A DNA stretch of 64,000 nucleotides. It comes from Bifidobacterium magnum. GTDB taxonomy: Bacteria; Actinomycetota; Actinomycetes; Actinomycetales; Bifidobacteriaceae. Position 1 is the stretch's first letter. Every line of letters starts with the position of its first letter. This document shows positions 43,215 to 52,523 of the stretch, in pieces. A program made the translations under genes and the position numbers. Where the stretch lies: the NCBI RefSeq assembly GCF_000741255.1, contig NZ_JGZB01000006.1, positions 41 through 64,040 of the forward strand, written 5' to 3'. The notes below the pieces were generated by a model, which saw only the letters and a list, made by a program, of their open reading frames with translations, was not told the DNA's origin and searched no databases.

Positions 43215-43694
43215 TCACAAAACCTGTTCCATACACGTTTTTTGCACGCCCATGCCCATGGCGCGGTAGAAGGCGAGCGCCGCGTCGTTGCCTTCCCATA
43301 CGTTCAGTGTCACGTTGTGGAAATGGTTGGCGCGGGCAAAGTCGACGCAGTGCCGGTAGAGCCGCGTCGCCACATGCTGTCCGCGCGCGTCGGCGTCCAC
43401 GCAGATGTCGTCGATATAGAGGGTGGTGATGTCGGTGATGATGTTGTCGCCGTGGTGCCGTTGGATTGCGGTGAACGCGTATCCGAGTATGCGGTCTTGT
43501 GATGTGGCAGTCCCGTCGACGTATACGAAAATAGGCTTGTCGGGGTTGGCGATGATGTCGCGCAATTCCTGCCGGGAGTATTTGGTGCTTCCCGTACGGA
43601 ACAGGTCGGGCCGCAGGTTGTGGTGCACTTCCAGGACTTGGCGTAGCAGTGCGATGATTTGGGGGATGTCGTTTTCCTTGGCGCGTCGGATCAT
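43215..43694 (-). CDS. GNAT-family N-acetyltransferase
   Basis: Predicted acetyl-CoA transferase of 159 residues. It has IRRAKENDIPQIIALLRQVL at the N terminus, then ITTLYIDDICVDADARGQHVATRLYRH with the R-G-x-x-x-A/G acetyl-CoA loop, and LNVWEGNDAALAFYRAMGM at the C terminus. The start is uncertain. ATG 43694 matches the family start but has no ribosome site; GTG 43727 would add 11 residues. The substrate is unknown, and many such proteins acetylate amines or protein termini. It converges on mcrC. Confidence 0.8.
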   Translation of the reverse strand: MIRRAKENDIPQIIALLRQVLEVHHNLRPDLFRTGSTKYSRQELRDIIANPDKPIFVYVDGTATSQDRILGYAFTAIQRHHGDNIITDITTLYIDDICVDADARGQHVATRLYRHCVDFARANHFHNVTLNVWEGNDAALAFYRAMGMGVQKTCMEQVL

Positions 43695-43770
43695 GCGTTC
43701 ATGATAGCGCGGGGAGGAAAACGACACCGGTAGTGTTTCTACTTCGTTTTGCGGAGGCAGGCGGTCCGGA

Positions 43771-44562
43771 TCATTTGATCAGGGACCAGCACATGGAGCG
43801 GTATTGGTGTACGTAGCCGCCACCGAAGAATACGCAGTGTCCGGCGATGGGGTAGAGCTGCCAGATGGTGGTGCGGTTTTCGAATCCGGCTTTGAGCGGA
43901 TGCGCGGACATGTATCCTTCGAGAATGTCGTGCCAGTAGGTGATGCCGAAAAGTTGGAGCATGGCGAGGTCTTCTTCGCGGTGGCCGCCGTGGGCCGCCG
44001 GGTCAATGAGCACGGCTTCGCATGGGCCGCGGTCGTTGGTCCACATGACGTTTCCGCTCCATAGGTCGCCGTGTACGCGGGCGGGCTTGTCGTTCGCGGC
44101 TTTGCCGAGCAGTTCGGGCAATGCGTCGATGACTTCGTTGGTCAGGTCCATGTCGCTTTGGCGCAATTCTCCGCGCGCGATGCCCAGTTGCACCATGGGG
44201 CGCAGCCGGCCTTCGGCCAGATAGGTCACGGGATCGGTCCATGTTCCTGTGTCCATGGGGACGGGGTCGTCGAGGGGTCCGAAATAGCAGGTTCCCGTAT
44301 AGCCTTCGGGGGCTTGTCCGTAGTATTGCGCTCCCGCGTCATGCATATGGGCGAGCGCCGCGCCGAATGCGTGGGCGGCTTCCCGGGTGGGCATGGACGG
44401 AGTGATGCGTTCGATGTCGAGGTAGTCGTCGCCCCAGTCGAACACGTGCACTACGCGTGGGCCTCCTTGGGATTGCGCTTGGCCGAGCCATTCCAATCCG
44501 CGACCTTCGCATTCGAAAAAGCCTTGCGGTGCGTAAAGGCGCTGTTTTCTGTATACGTTCAT
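43771..44562 (-). CDS. Fructosamine kinase-like phosphotransferase
   Basis: A 263-residue protein with the aminoglycoside/fructosamine kinase fold. It has the catalytic-loop VHGDLWSGNVMW and the metal-binding LIDPAAHGGHREEDLAML, plus ALAHMHDAG and GTCYFGPLDDP typical of bacterial fructosamine-3-kinase homologues. It may reverse protein or amino-acid glycation, though this is inferred. ATG 44562 with AGGGGA 7 nt upstream is chosen; the frame to 44649 lacks support. The GNAT gene follows on the same strand. Confidence 0.85.
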   Translation of the reverse strand: MNVYRKQRLYAPQGFFECEGRGLEWLGQAQSQGGPRVVHVFDWGDDYLDIERITPSMPTREAAHAFGAALAHMHDAGAQYYGQAPEGYTGTCYFGPLDDPVPMDTGTWTDPVTYLAEGRLRPMVQLGIARGELRQSDMDLTNEVIDALPELLGKAANDKPARVHGDLWSGNVMWTNDRGPCEAVLIDPAAHGGHREEDLAMLQLFGITYWHDILEGYMSAHPLKAGFENRTTIWQLYPIAGHCVFFGGGYVHQYRSMCWSLIK

Positions 44563-44713
44563 AAGAAATCCCCTGTCGTGTGGATATGCCGGTATTCCCG
44601 GTTCCACTGTAGCGGTGTGTGTCCGTAGCGCAAATGGCCGAGTGAACAATAGGCGCGGCGGGATGTAGGGTTGATTACGAATTTCTACTCATCCATTATT
44701 CGCAAGAGGGATT

Positions 44714-45601
44714 ATGAATTTTTTTCAGGCCATATTCCTGGGTATTGTGCAGGCGTTGACCGAATATCTTCCCGTTTCTTCCAGCGCCCATATCCGTATT
44801 GTCGGCGATCTGATGCTGGGCAGCGATCCTGGTGCAGCGTTCACGGCCATCATCCAGTTGGGTACGGAGTTGGCGGTCATTTTGTATTTCCGTCGCGATA
44901 TCTGCAATATTTTGCGCGGCTGGTTCAGTTGCCTGTTCGGCCATGAGGGCAAGGATTGGCGTCACCGGCTGGGGGAGTCCAACAAGGACGCGCGCATGGG
45001 TTGGTACATTATCGTCGGCACGATTCCGATTCTTATTGCCGGCGTATTGTTCCAGGACGCCATTGAAACCACGTTGCGCAATTTGTGGGTGACGGTGACG
45101 GTGCTGTTCCTGTTCGGCGTGCTGCTGTGGATTGTGGACGACAAGTCGCGCCAGATCAAATCATTGGACGATCTTACGGCGAAGGATTCCGTCCTGTTCG
45201 GCATGGGCCAGATGCTTGCGCTGATTCCGGGCGTTTCCCGTTCCGGCGGCACCATCACGTTCGGCCGTGCGATGGGGTATACGCGTGAAGCGGCGGTGCG
45301 TGTCAGCTTCCTCATGGCCATTCCGGCGGTGTTCGGATCGGGCATTCTTGAAGCGGTCAAGGCCGTGCACAATGCCAACACGGAAGCCATGTTCCCCGGA
45401 TGGGGCGCGACTATCGCCGCGACGGTGGTGGCTTTCTTCGTCGGCTATGTGGTGATTATCGGATTCTTGAAGTTCGTGTCCACGTTCTCCTACAAGGCGT
45501 TCGCCATCTATCGCATCGTAATTGCGATTATTGTGGCGATTCTGCTGCTCACGGGCGTGCTTTCCCCGATGGAAGGCATTGTGGTGGGACAAAACGCGTA
45601 A
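44714..45601 (+). CDS. uppP: Undecaprenyl-diphosphatase
   Basis: Recycles undecaprenyl diphosphate to the lipid carrier of peptidoglycan synthesis; overexpression gives bacitracin tolerance. The 295-residue membrane protein has about eight helices and both signatures: LTEYLPVSSSAH near residue 20 and LALIPGVSRSGGT near 170. ATG 44714 follows AAGAGGG. It stands alone between the fructosamine-kinase-like gene and a bidirectional terminator. Confidence 0.95.
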   Translation: MNFFQAIFLGIVQALTEYLPVSSSAHIRIVGDLMLGSDPGAAFTAIIQLGTELAVILYFRRDICNILRGWFSCLFGHEGKDWRHRLGESNKDARMGWYIIVGTIPILIAGVLFQDAIETTLRNLWVTVTVLFLFGVLLWIVDDKSRQIKSLDDLTAKDSVLFGMGQMLALIPGVSRSGGTITFGRAMGYTREAAVRVSFLMAIPAVFGSGILEAVKAVHNANTEAMFPGWGATIAATVVAFFVGYVVIIGFLKFVSTFSYKAFAIYRIVIAIIVAILLLTGVLSPMEGIVVGQNA

Positions 45602-45628
45602 CACGCGTAACGGTTCCCTCAATAAACG

Positions 45629-45667
45629 CGGCCCGGTTTGCCTTGTGATGGCGAGCCGGGCCGTTTT
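45629..45667. terminator. Bidirectional terminator between uppP and the PAC2 gene
   Basis: An 8-bp GC stem CGGCCCGG (45629-45636) and CCGGGCCG (45656-45663) is followed by TTTT on the plus strand and preceded by an A-rich stretch serving the convergent gene. Confidence 0.85.
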
Positions 45668-45685
45668 CATGGTTGTACAGCCTTA

Positions 45686-46537
45686 TTATTTCGTTTCCGA
45701 GAAGTCATGGGGGAGTCCGCGCAGAAACTCTTCCGCATCGGACACCAGCTGTTCGACGGCGGGCGACCCCTGTTTGGTGATATGGCGCGCCTGCTCGCGC
45801 ATGTCGTATTCGCGTTCGAGCTGTTCAACATATTTGGTCAGATCGGGGGTGTTGCGCAAAATGATGTCCGCGTGGGAACGCCACTGCTCGGCACGGTTTT
45901 CCAGATGCTCCGTCATAAGATTCACGGGCATGGACCGGGACAGCGCCTGCAACAGTTGCGCGGTGCCCAGCGCGCAATCGTTGTTGCCCAAATATTTGGG
46001 GACCGATACCCATAACGAGGTGGTGGCGTACCCTTCCTCTTCGGCCGAGGCGTCAAGTACCTGGGGAATGCCGATAGGGCCGTTGTGCTCGTATTCCTCG
46101 TCGACGGGCTCGCCGTTGACCATGATATCCATGGGCAGCGGGCGCGTGTGTGGGCAATCCGCGAACATCGACCCCAACGTGTACACGTGGCTGACTTCGT
46201 ATTCGCGGGCGATCCGCAGGCTTTCCTGACAGTATTCGATCCACCCGTAATTGGGTTCCGGACCCATTTCGGCGAGAATATGGAACGTGTCGCTCACGGC
46301 GATGTCGTAGAACGTGGTTTGCGGCCAAAGAATACGTCGGTATCCCTGGATATTGCACTGGATCGGACGGGAAACCTGATAGTCGTAATAGCCGTCACGA
46401 TTGATATGAGCCACCTCCGTGGAAGGGTAGCGGGAAACCAGTTGATGGATAACATCCGTGGCGCAATGGCACGCGTCGTTCCATCCATCAAAGGCACACA
46501 CCATAGCCACACGGTGTTTGGAGGCTTGATCATACAT
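45686..46537 (-). CDS. PAC2-family protein
   Basis: A 283-residue soluble protein of the actinobacterial PAC2 family, related to a eukaryotic proteasome assembly chaperone. VCAFDGWNDA near residue 13 is the family hallmark, then IAVSDTFHILAEMGPEPNY, TLGSMFADCPHTRPLP and the C-terminal helix with a charged tail. The biochemical role in bacteria is unclear, and no proteasome genes are in the window. ATG 46537 at its right end; its 3' end abuts the uppP terminator. Confidence 0.8.
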   Translation of the reverse strand: MYDQASKHRVAMVCAFDGWNDACHCATDVIHQLVSRYPSTEVAHINRDGYYDYQVSRPIQCNIQGYRRILWPQTTFYDIAVSDTFHILAEMGPEPNYGWIEYCQESLRIAREYEVSHVYTLGSMFADCPHTRPLPMDIMVNGEPVDEEYEHNGPIGIPQVLDASAEEEGYATTSLWVSVPKYLGNNDCALGTAQLLQALSRSMPVNLMTEHLENRAEQWRSHADIILRNTPDLTKYVEQLEREYDMREQARHITKQGSPAVEQLVSDAEEFLRGLPHDFSETK

Positions 46538-46627
46538 GCTTAGTACTTTAACGTCTTATGCGTTTGCAAACACCATAATACATCTTAAAGAGAACAGACA
46601 TTCACAATTTGTTCGACACGCCGGCAT

Positions 46628-46655
46628 TTGCAAATATGAACGATGCGGTTATAGT
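46628..46655 (+). promoter_or_regulatory. Promoter of the tRNA cluster
   Basis: TTGCAA (46628-46633) and TATAGT (46650-46655) are 16 bp apart, 43 bp before the first tRNA. The -35 sits inside an ATTTGCAAAT palindrome (46626-46635); a sister GTTTGCAAAC lies at 46562-46571. Confidence 0.6.
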
Positions 46656-46697
46656 AGTGACTCGTGCTCAAGCAGTGATGAACTGGTTGAAACGCTT

Positions 46698-46770
46698 GCG
46701 GACATAGCTTAGTTGGTAAAGCGCGACCTTGCCAAGGTCGAGACCGCGGGTCCGAGTCCCGTTGTCCGCT
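46698..46770 (+). tRNA. tRNA-Gly (GCC), copy 1
   Basis: Acceptor arms GCGGACA and TGTCCGC pair, and the anticodon stem CGACC/GGTCG encloses loop TTGCCAA with anticodon GCC. The 73-nt gene is identical to the copy at 47091-47163. CCA is not encoded. Confidence 0.95.
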
Positions 46771-46792
46771 CTAGATTCCTCGGGAGTCTAAT

Positions 46793-46863
46793 GGTGGGTT
46801 AGCCAAGCGGTTAGGCAGCGGCCTGCAAAGCCGTATAGACGAGTTCGACTCTCGTACCCACCT
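46793..46863 (+). tRNA. tRNA-Cys (GCA)
   Basis: Acceptor arms GGTGGGT and ACCCACC pair. Anticodon stem GCGGC/GCCGT encloses loop CTGCAAA, giving anticodon GCA. T-arm contains GTTCGAC. Length 71 nt. Confidence 0.95.
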
Positions 46864-46884
46864 CGCCGATGAATCGGCACAACC

Positions 46885-46956
46885 GGGCGGTTGGCGCAGA
46901 GGTAGCGCACTTCCCTGACACGGAAGGGGTCACAAGTTCGAATCTTGTATCGCCCA
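46885..46956 (+). tRNA. tRNA-Val (GAC)
   Basis: Acceptor arms GGGCGGT and ATCGCCC pair (one G-T). Anticodon stem CTTCC/GGAAG has loop CTGACAC, anticodon GAC. Length 72 nt; T-loop GTTCGAAT. Confidence 0.95.
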
Positions 46957-46995
46957 CGGAACTGGTCCGCTGAACCGGTTGCATAAATGAAGATC

Positions 46996-47068
46996 GGGTG
47001 ATTGGCGCAGCGGCTAGCGCACTTCCTTCACACGGAAGGGGTCATAGGTTCGATTCCTATATCACCCA
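46996..47068 (+). tRNA. tRNA-Val (CAC)
   Basis: Acceptor arms GGGTGAT and ATCACCC pair. Anticodon stem CTTCC/GGAAG has loop TTCACAC, anticodon CAC. The body resembles tRNA-Val(GAC) 40 bp upstream, indicating an old duplication. Confidence 0.95.
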
Positions 47069-47090
47069 CGAATCAACTCCTGTTGATTAT

Positions 47091-47163
47091 GCGGACATAG
47101 CTTAGTTGGTAAAGCGCGACCTTGCCAAGGTCGAGACCGCGGGTCCGAGTCCCGTTGTCCGCT
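47091..47163 (+). tRNA. tRNA-Gly (GCC), copy 2
   Basis: Identical over all 73 nt to copy 1 at 46698-46770. It ends the five-gene cluster and is followed by a T-run (CTCTCTTTTTT), the likely transcription end. Confidence 0.95.
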
Positions 47164-47388
47164 CTCTTTTTTGCGTTTCCGCATTTGCATTTTTCTTCCT
47201 ATATTTTTATTTTGTCTTTTCGTGCGTTCGTATGATGTTTCGCGTGTCATGCCACCGAGCCTTGGGGGAGGCCGGATGGGGCGCGAAACGCACCGTCCGT
47301 CTTGTCTCAACATGACCTTATGTTAGCTACGTTAGTTACGTCCAAGCCTGCACCTTGTAACGCGGGCTCCGATAGCAAAGGACATCGT

Positions 47389-49419
47389 ATGGCTGAACAG
47401 ACCATCTCTATTAATCTCAATGGTGAAGCGAAGGAGGTGGCGGCAGACATCACGGGCGTCCAGCTCTTCGCAGATGACAAGAACATCATCGCGGTGCGAT
47501 TGAACGGCGAACCGCGCGACCTGTATACGCCACTTCAAGACGGCGACACCATCGAGCCGATCGCGCTTGATTCCGAAGACGGCATCCGCATCATGCGCCA
47601 CTCCGCCACGCACGTCATGGCCCAAGCGGTCCAGGAAATCTTCCCGGACGCCAAGCTCGGCGTCGGCCCGGTCATTGAAAACGGCTTCTACTACGACTTC
47701 GATGTGCAGAACCCGTTTACCCCGGAGGATCTGAAAGCCATCGAAAAGCGCATGCAGCGCATCATCAAGTCTTCCCAGTCCTTCCGCCGCCGCGTGGTAA
47801 CGCAGTCCGAAGCCCAGCTCGAAGAAGCCGAGCAGCCTTACAAGCTCGAGCTCATCGACGACAAGGAAGCGGCCATCGACGACGGCATCGGAGAAGATGT
47901 CGCGCACCGCGAGCTGACCATGTACGACAACGTGGATCGCGAAGGCAACGTGGTGTGGACGGACCTGTGCCGTGGACCGCACCTGCCGAACACGCGCTAC
48001 ATCAAGGCGTTCAAGCTGGAGCGCGCCGCCGCCGCGTATTGGAAGGGTTCCGAGGCGAACCCGATGCTGCAGCGCATTTACGGCGTGGCATTCCCGACTA
48101 AGGACGAGCTCAAGGCCTACCAGGTGCGTCTGGAAGAAGCCGCGAAGCGCGACCACCGCAAGCTCGGCCAGGAAATGGACCTGTTCTCCTTCCCGGACGA
48201 AATCGGACCGGGCCTGGCGGTATTCCACCCCAAGGGCGCCGCGGTCATCAACGCCATGGAAGATTACTCGCGTGAAATGCACCGCAAGCACCATTACAGC
48301 TTCGTGCAGACCCCGCACATCACCAAGGGCGGCCTGTACGAGACGTCCGGCCACTTGCAGTGGTACAAGGACGGCATGTATCCTCCGATGCACTTGGATG
48401 AAGAGCGCGATGAGGACGGCAACATCACGAAGCAGGGCTTCGACTACTACCTCAAGCCGATGAACTGCCCGATGCACAACTTGATCTTCAAGTCCCGCCA
48501 GCGTTCCTACCGCGAGCTGCCGCTGCGCCTGTTCGAGTTCGGTACCGTGTACCGCTACGAGAAGTCGGGCGTGGTCCACGGCCTTACGCGAGTGCGCGGT
48601 TTGACCCAGGACGATTCCCACATCTACTGCACGCGCGAGCAGATGAAGGGCGAGCTGAAGAACCTGCTGACCTTCGTGCTGAATCTGCTCAAGGACTTCG
48701 GCCTCAACGACTTCTATCTGGAGCTCTCCACGAAGGACGAGCACAAGTTCGTGGGCTCCGACGAAATCTGGGAGGAAGCGACCACCACGCTGGCCGAAGT
48801 CGCCAAGGATTCCGGTCTCGAACTCGTGGACGATCCGGGCGGCGCCGCTTTCTACGGCCCGAAGATCTCCGTGCAGGCACGTGACGCTCTGGGACGCACG
48901 TGGCAGGTGTCCACCATTCAGCTGGACTTCAACCTTCCGGAACGTTTCCAGCTGGAGTATGTGGCGGCCGACGGCACCCACCAGCGTCCGGTGATGATCC
49001 ACCGCGCGCTGTTCGGTTCCATCGAGCGTTTCTTCGCCATCCTGCTGGAGCACTATGCCGGCGCGTTCCCGGCATGGCTCGCCCCGGTGCAGGTACTGGG
49101 CGTGCCCGTCGCCGACGAGTTCGCTCCGCATCTCCAGGAGTTCATCGGCTCGATGGAAGAGGAGACGGTGCGCTGCGAAATCGACCTGTCCGACGACCGT
49201 TTCGGCAAGAAGATCCGCAACGCCTCCAAGTCGAAGGTGCCGTTCATTCTCATTGCCGGTGAAGAGGATGTGTCCAACAACGCCGTAAGCTTCCGTTTCC
49301 GTGACGGCAGCCAGCTCAACGGCGTGCCGATCGACCAGGCCAAGGCTTGGATCATGGCCGCATTGAAGTCGCGCGTGCAGATCAACAGCGCCGACGATTT
49401 CAACGCCGTGGAGCACTGA
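47389..49419 (+). CDS. thrS: Threonine--tRNA ligase
   Basis: Charges tRNA-Thr and edits mis-acylated serine. The 676-residue class II synthetase has an N-terminal TGS domain ([11 protein letters not shown]), the editing domain with [12 protein letters not shown] and [12 protein letters not shown], and the catalytic core (GSGHLQWY-type loop, [45 protein letters not shown]). It closes with an anticodon-binding C-terminal domain. ATG 47389 follows AAAGGA; the frame from 47302 lacks support. No T-box leader is seen in the 225 bp upstream. A terminator follows. Confidence 0.96.
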   Translation: MAEQTISINLNGEAKEVAADITGVQLFADDKNIIAVRLNGEPRDLYTPLQDGDTIEPIALDSEDGIRIMRHSATHVMAQAVQEIFPDAKLGVGPVIENGFYYDFDVQNPFTPEDLKAIEKRMQRIIKSSQSFRRRVVTQSEAQLEEAEQPYKLELIDDKEAAIDDGIGEDVAHRELTMYDNVDREGNVVWTDLCRGPHLPNTRYIKAFKLERAAAAYWKGSEANPMLQRIYGVAFPTKDELKAYQVRLEEAAKRDHRKLGQEMDLFSFPDEIGPGLAVFHPKGAAVINAMEDYSREMHRKHHYSFVQTPHITKGGLYETSGHLQWYKDGMYPPMHLDEERDEDGNITKQGFDYYLKPMNCPMHNLIFKSRQRSYRELPLRLFEFGTVYRYEKSGVVHGLTRVRGLTQDDSHIYCTREQMKGELKNLLTFVLNLLKDFGLNDFYLELSTKDEHKFVGSDEIWEEATTTLAEVAKDSGLELVDDPGGAAFYGPKISVQARDALGRTWQVSTIQLDFNLPERFQLEYVAADGTHQRPVMIHRALFGSIERFFAILLEHYAGAFPAWLAPVQVLGVPVADEFAPHLQEFIGSMEEETVRCEIDLSDDRFGKKIRNASKSKVPFILIAGEEDVSNNAVSFRFRDGSQLNGVPIDQAKAWIMAALKSRVQINSADDFNAVEH

Positions 49420-49454
49420 GCTCCCGGCCGTTGACGGGTTGAACCGTTGACTTT

Positions 49455-49490
49455 TGGGGATTCGCGAACATTCGCGGATCCCCATTTTTT
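49455..49490 (+). terminator. Intrinsic terminator after thrS
   Basis: A stem of about 14 bp with one internal mismatch (TGGGGAT...ATCCCCA around CGCGAA/TTCGCG, 49455-49484) with a 2-nt apex is followed by T6. Confidence 0.9.
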
Positions 49491-49561
49491 ATACAAAATC
49501 AATGATCTTGTTATCGTAAGGTACGTAAAGTTATCCATTATTCGAGGAAAAAGATCATCGC

Positions 49562-50233
49562 ATGCTTGAAAAATTACGTCCCCCGTTTAAACGCTGCATC
49601 GAGCCAATCGCCAAGTTGCTGGTGGCCATGGGCCTGTCCGCGAACGCGGTAACGGTTAGTGGCGCCGTCGGCACCACGCTGGTCGGCATTGCCACGGGCA
49701 TTACCGGATGGCTGTTCTGGGGAGCGGTGGTATTGACCATTCTGGTGCTGTTCGATTCGCTTGACGGATCCGTGGCGGCGTTGACCACGGGCAGCACCAA
49801 GTTCGGGGCGTTCCTTGATTCCACTCTCGATCGCATCGCCGATTGGGGAGTGTTGATCGGAGCGGCCATCTACTTCTTCATGAACATTTATCCGCACCAT
49901 GACGGCCTCATCAATACGCAATCCATGAATATCGTCGCGCTTGTCGGCTTGTGCTGCACGGCATACGCCATGATGACCTCGTTCGTCACGCCATATGCCC
50001 GCGCACGCGCCGAATCCATCCAATGCGAAGCCAAGGGCGGCATCGCCACACGTTCCGACCGCCTGACCATCATCCTTATCGGCATGGCGGTCAGCGGCCT
50101 GGCCCATAGCCCGCTATGGCTCGCCATCGCCATGGCGCTGCTGTGCGTATTGGGAACCATCACCGTCTTCCAGCGCATCGGCGAAGTGAAGAAGGCGCTG
50201 GCTGCGCGTGGCGGTCTCGACCACGCGGACTGA
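49562..50233 (+). CDS. pgsA: CDP-alcohol phosphatidyltransferase, likely phosphatidylinositol phosphate synthase
   Basis: Membrane enzyme making the phosphatidylinositol head-group lipid, 223 residues with about six helices. The CDP-alcohol motif reads DSLDGSVAALTTGSTKFG and then AFLDSTLDR. The four Asp residues are in place (D-x2-D-G ... G-x3-D-x3-D), but the usual Ala-Arg after DG-x2 is Ala-Ala, so the conserved Arg is missing. ATG 49562 follows GAGGAAAAAG. It is immediately followed by patA-like and pimA-like genes, which supports the inositol-phosphate product over phosphatidylglycerol phosphate. Confidence 0.85.
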   Translation: MLEKLRPPFKRCIEPIAKLLVAMGLSANAVTVSGAVGTTLVGIATGITGWLFWGAVVLTILVLFDSLDGSVAALTTGSTKFGAFLDSTLDRIADWGVLIGAAIYFFMNIYPHHDGLINTQSMNIVALVGLCCTAYAMMTSFVTPYARARAESIQCEAKGGIATRSDRLTIILIGMAVSGLAHSPLWLAIAMALLCVLGTITVFQRIGEVKKALAARGGLDHAD

Positions 50234-50257
50234 CCCGGTACTGTCGGAAGGTTGTTC

Positions 50258-51256
50258 ATGTTCGATTCGTTGCTCAACGCCATAGCACGTCATTCACGCC
50301 GTATCCCGCAATGGCTTATCGAGGGACTGTTCGCTGCCGCGGCCAATATCGCATGGCTGGCCCGGGCGGCAGGCGTGCGACAATTGGAACGCAACCTGCG
50401 CCATGTCCTCCAGTCCTCACACCCGCAGCGGCCCGTCACCGCGCATGAGCTGCGCGCGATGAGCCGCAAGGGCATGCGCTCGTATTTCCAATATTTCGCA
50501 GAGGCGATGACGGTGGACGCCAGAAGCGAAGAGCAATTGCGAGCGCGCGTGCGCGGCGAAGGCGAAGGCGTGCCGATGCTGCAGGAGGCCGCGCGCCACG
50601 GTCAGTCGTCTCCCATGGCGCTGGGACATCAGGGCAACTGGGATTACGCGGGGCTATGGGGCAGTTTCGAAGTGGCGCCCGTACTGACCGTCGCGGAGCG
50701 TCTGTCCAATGAACAACTGCTGGAAACATTCATCGAGATCCGCAAGAAATTGGGCATCACCGTGCTGCTGACGGGTAGCAAGCATTTGACGGCCCAGCTT
50801 GAAGAACGCATGCGTATTGACGCCCCTGTGGTGGCGCCCCTGTTGGCGGACCGTGATTTGGGACGCAATGGCGAGTTTGTGGAAGCGTTCGGTTCCGTCA
50901 TCCGTGTGGCGCGCGGTCCAGCGACGCTCGCTTATGATTCCGGCCGTCCGCTGTATGTGGTGAACGTGTACCGTGAACGTCTTGACGGGAAACGGCGCGA
51001 TCAGGCGGCGACCCGTTACGGATACGTGTGCGAGATCGGCGCCCCGATCGACGTGACGCCATTCCTTTCCATGGAACGGGAGGAAGCCATCCACGCCATT
51101 TCCCAGGAGTGGGTGCGCATATGGTCCCAAGGTATCGTGCGCCATCCGGAGGATTGGCACATGTTGCAGCCGATTTTTATTGATGACCTCGATTTTTCGC
51201 GGCTCAAGAACGTCCCCGAGCATGTGCTGGAAATGGTGGGAAAGTCAAGTCGGTGA
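50258..51256 (+). CDS. patA: Phosphatidylinositol mannoside acyltransferase-like protein
   Basis: An HtrB/LpxL-family acyltransferase of 332 residues. The catalytic HxxxxD motif is in MALGHQGNWDYAG and the region around LLADRDLGRNG is typical. In mycobacteria PatA acylates phosphatidylinositol mannosides. ATG 50258 with GGAAGG 6 nt upstream is chosen over TTG 50252. It lies between pgsA and pimA, which fixes the pathway. The following gene starts 85 bp on. Confidence 0.85.
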   Translation: MFDSLLNAIARHSRRIPQWLIEGLFAAAANIAWLARAAGVRQLERNLRHVLQSSHPQRPVTAHELRAMSRKGMRSYFQYFAEAMTVDARSEEQLRARVRGEGEGVPMLQEAARHGQSSPMALGHQGNWDYAGLWGSFEVAPVLTVAERLSNEQLLETFIEIRKKLGITVLLTGSKHLTAQLEERMRIDAPVVAPLLADRDLGRNGEFVEAFGSVIRVARGPATLAYDSGRPLYVVNVYRERLDGKRRDQAATRYGYVCEIGAPIDVTPFLSMEREEAIHAISQEWVRIWSQGIVRHPEDWHMLQPIFIDDLDFSRLKNVPEHVLEMVGKSSR

Positions 51257-51341
51257 TTCACAATACATAGTTGTGTCTGTATCTAATTCGAAACGTCATA
51301 CTACGACTTTGGGGAAATCTGTATCATCACGTTCCAAAACG

Positions 51342-52472
51342 ATGCGGATTGGTATCATTTGCCCGTATTCTTTTGAAACTCCGGGTGGAGTGCAAAACCA
51401 TGTGCGCGATTTCGCCCATGAACTTATCGCCCGCGGCTATGAGGTGTCGGTGTACGCTCCGGGACGGCGTACCACCGACATGCCATTGTGGGTGCATACC
51501 AACGATTCGTCTTTTGCGGTTCCGTACAATGGTTCATGGGCCCATCTGAGCTTCTTCCTGACCGCCGGCATGCGCGTGCGCAGATGGGTGAGGCAAGGCC
51601 ATTTCGACATTTTGCATATTCACGAGCCCGAAATTCCGTCATTGTCTCACAAGCCGTTGCGCATGCGTCGCGCGCCGCGGATGGTCGCCACATTCCATGC
51701 GAGCGTTGAACCATATCCGAAACTGTTGCGCATGTTCGGGCGCATGATCACGCGCCAACTGCAACCGGTCGCGCAGGCGATTTTCGTTTCTCCTGCCGCG
51801 AAGCGTACCGCGGACCACTTTGTGCCGCTATCTACGCCGAGCCATGTCATTCCTAACGGTATCGACTACGATTTCTTCGCCAAGGCCGAGCCGCGCACGT
51901 CTTGGCGGGGAACGGCCCAAGCGCCGACCATCGGTTTTCTGGGACGCATGGCGGAAGAGCGCAAAGGCTTCCGCATTTTTGCGAAAGCGGCGTCATATGT
52001 GTTGCAGCGGTATCCGCAGGCCAGGTTCCTGTGCGCCGGCGACGGCCAGGATGCAGCGTACGCCATGCTGCGCGACATCGACCCGTCAGGACAACTGCAA
52101 CGCCATTTCGAGTTTCTCGGACGCATCGACGACGACAGCAAAGCTTCGTTCTACCGTTCGCTGGACATCTATGTGGCGCCACAAACGGGAGGGGAGAGCT
52201 TCGGCATTGTGCTCGCGGAGGCCATGGCCGCCTCGTGCGCGGTGGTGGCGTCGGATCTCGAAGCGTTCGTGGATGTGACGCACAACGGCGCCGAAGCGGC
52301 GCTTTTCCAGAACGGTGACGCGCACGATTGCGCCGAGACCATTGTGGAATTGCTGGAAGACGAAGAGCGGCGGAACGCTCTGGCGCAAGCCGGCAGCGAC
52401 CGCGCCCGCGATTTCGACTGGTCGGCCGTGGTTGATCAGGTGCTTGCCGTATATAATGAGGCGTTGTCTTAG
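51342..52472 (+). CDS. pimA: Phosphatidylinositol alpha-mannosyltransferase-like glycosyltransferase (GT4)
   Basis: Transfers mannose to phosphatidylinositol to start PIM-type glycolipids. The 376-residue GT-B enzyme begins with IGIICPYSFETPGGVQNHV. It has DILHIHEPEIPSL, the nucleotide-sugar loop GRMAEERKGF, and the retaining-GT4 signature around ETGGESFGIVLAEAMA carrying the catalytic Glu pair. ATG 51342 lacks a clear ribosome site and may be leaderless or start at an upstream TTG. It is the third gene of the pgsA-patA-pimA run. Confidence 0.88.
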   Translation: MRIGIICPYSFETPGGVQNHVRDFAHELIARGYEVSVYAPGRRTTDMPLWVHTNDSSFAVPYNGSWAHLSFFLTAGMRVRRWVRQGHFDILHIHEPEIPSLSHKPLRMRRAPRMVATFHASVEPYPKLLRMFGRMITRQLQPVAQAIFVSPAAKRTADHFVPLSTPSHVIPNGIDYDFFAKAEPRTSWRGTAQAPTIGFLGRMAEERKGFRIFAKAASYVLQRYPQARFLCAGDGQDAAYAMLRDIDPSGQLQRHFEFLGRIDDDSKASFYRSLDIYVAPQTGGESFGIVLAEAMAASCAVVASDLEAFVDVTHNGAEAALFQNGDAHDCAETIVELLEDEERRNALAQAGSDRARDFDWSAVVDQVLAVYNEALS

Positions 52473-52523
52473 AACTGCAATAGAATCATTGCGTTTATTA
52501 GTATCGATTAGCGTAGGAGCATT

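Noticed and set aside
46698..47163. CRISPR-like direct repeat from the two identical 73-nt units
   Set aside because: Both units fold as tRNA-Gly and the spacers are other tRNA genes; no cas genes are present.
47164..47388. T-box or riboswitch leader of thrS
   Set aside because: No T-box sequence, specifier stem or terminator/antiterminator pair could be found in the 225 bp.
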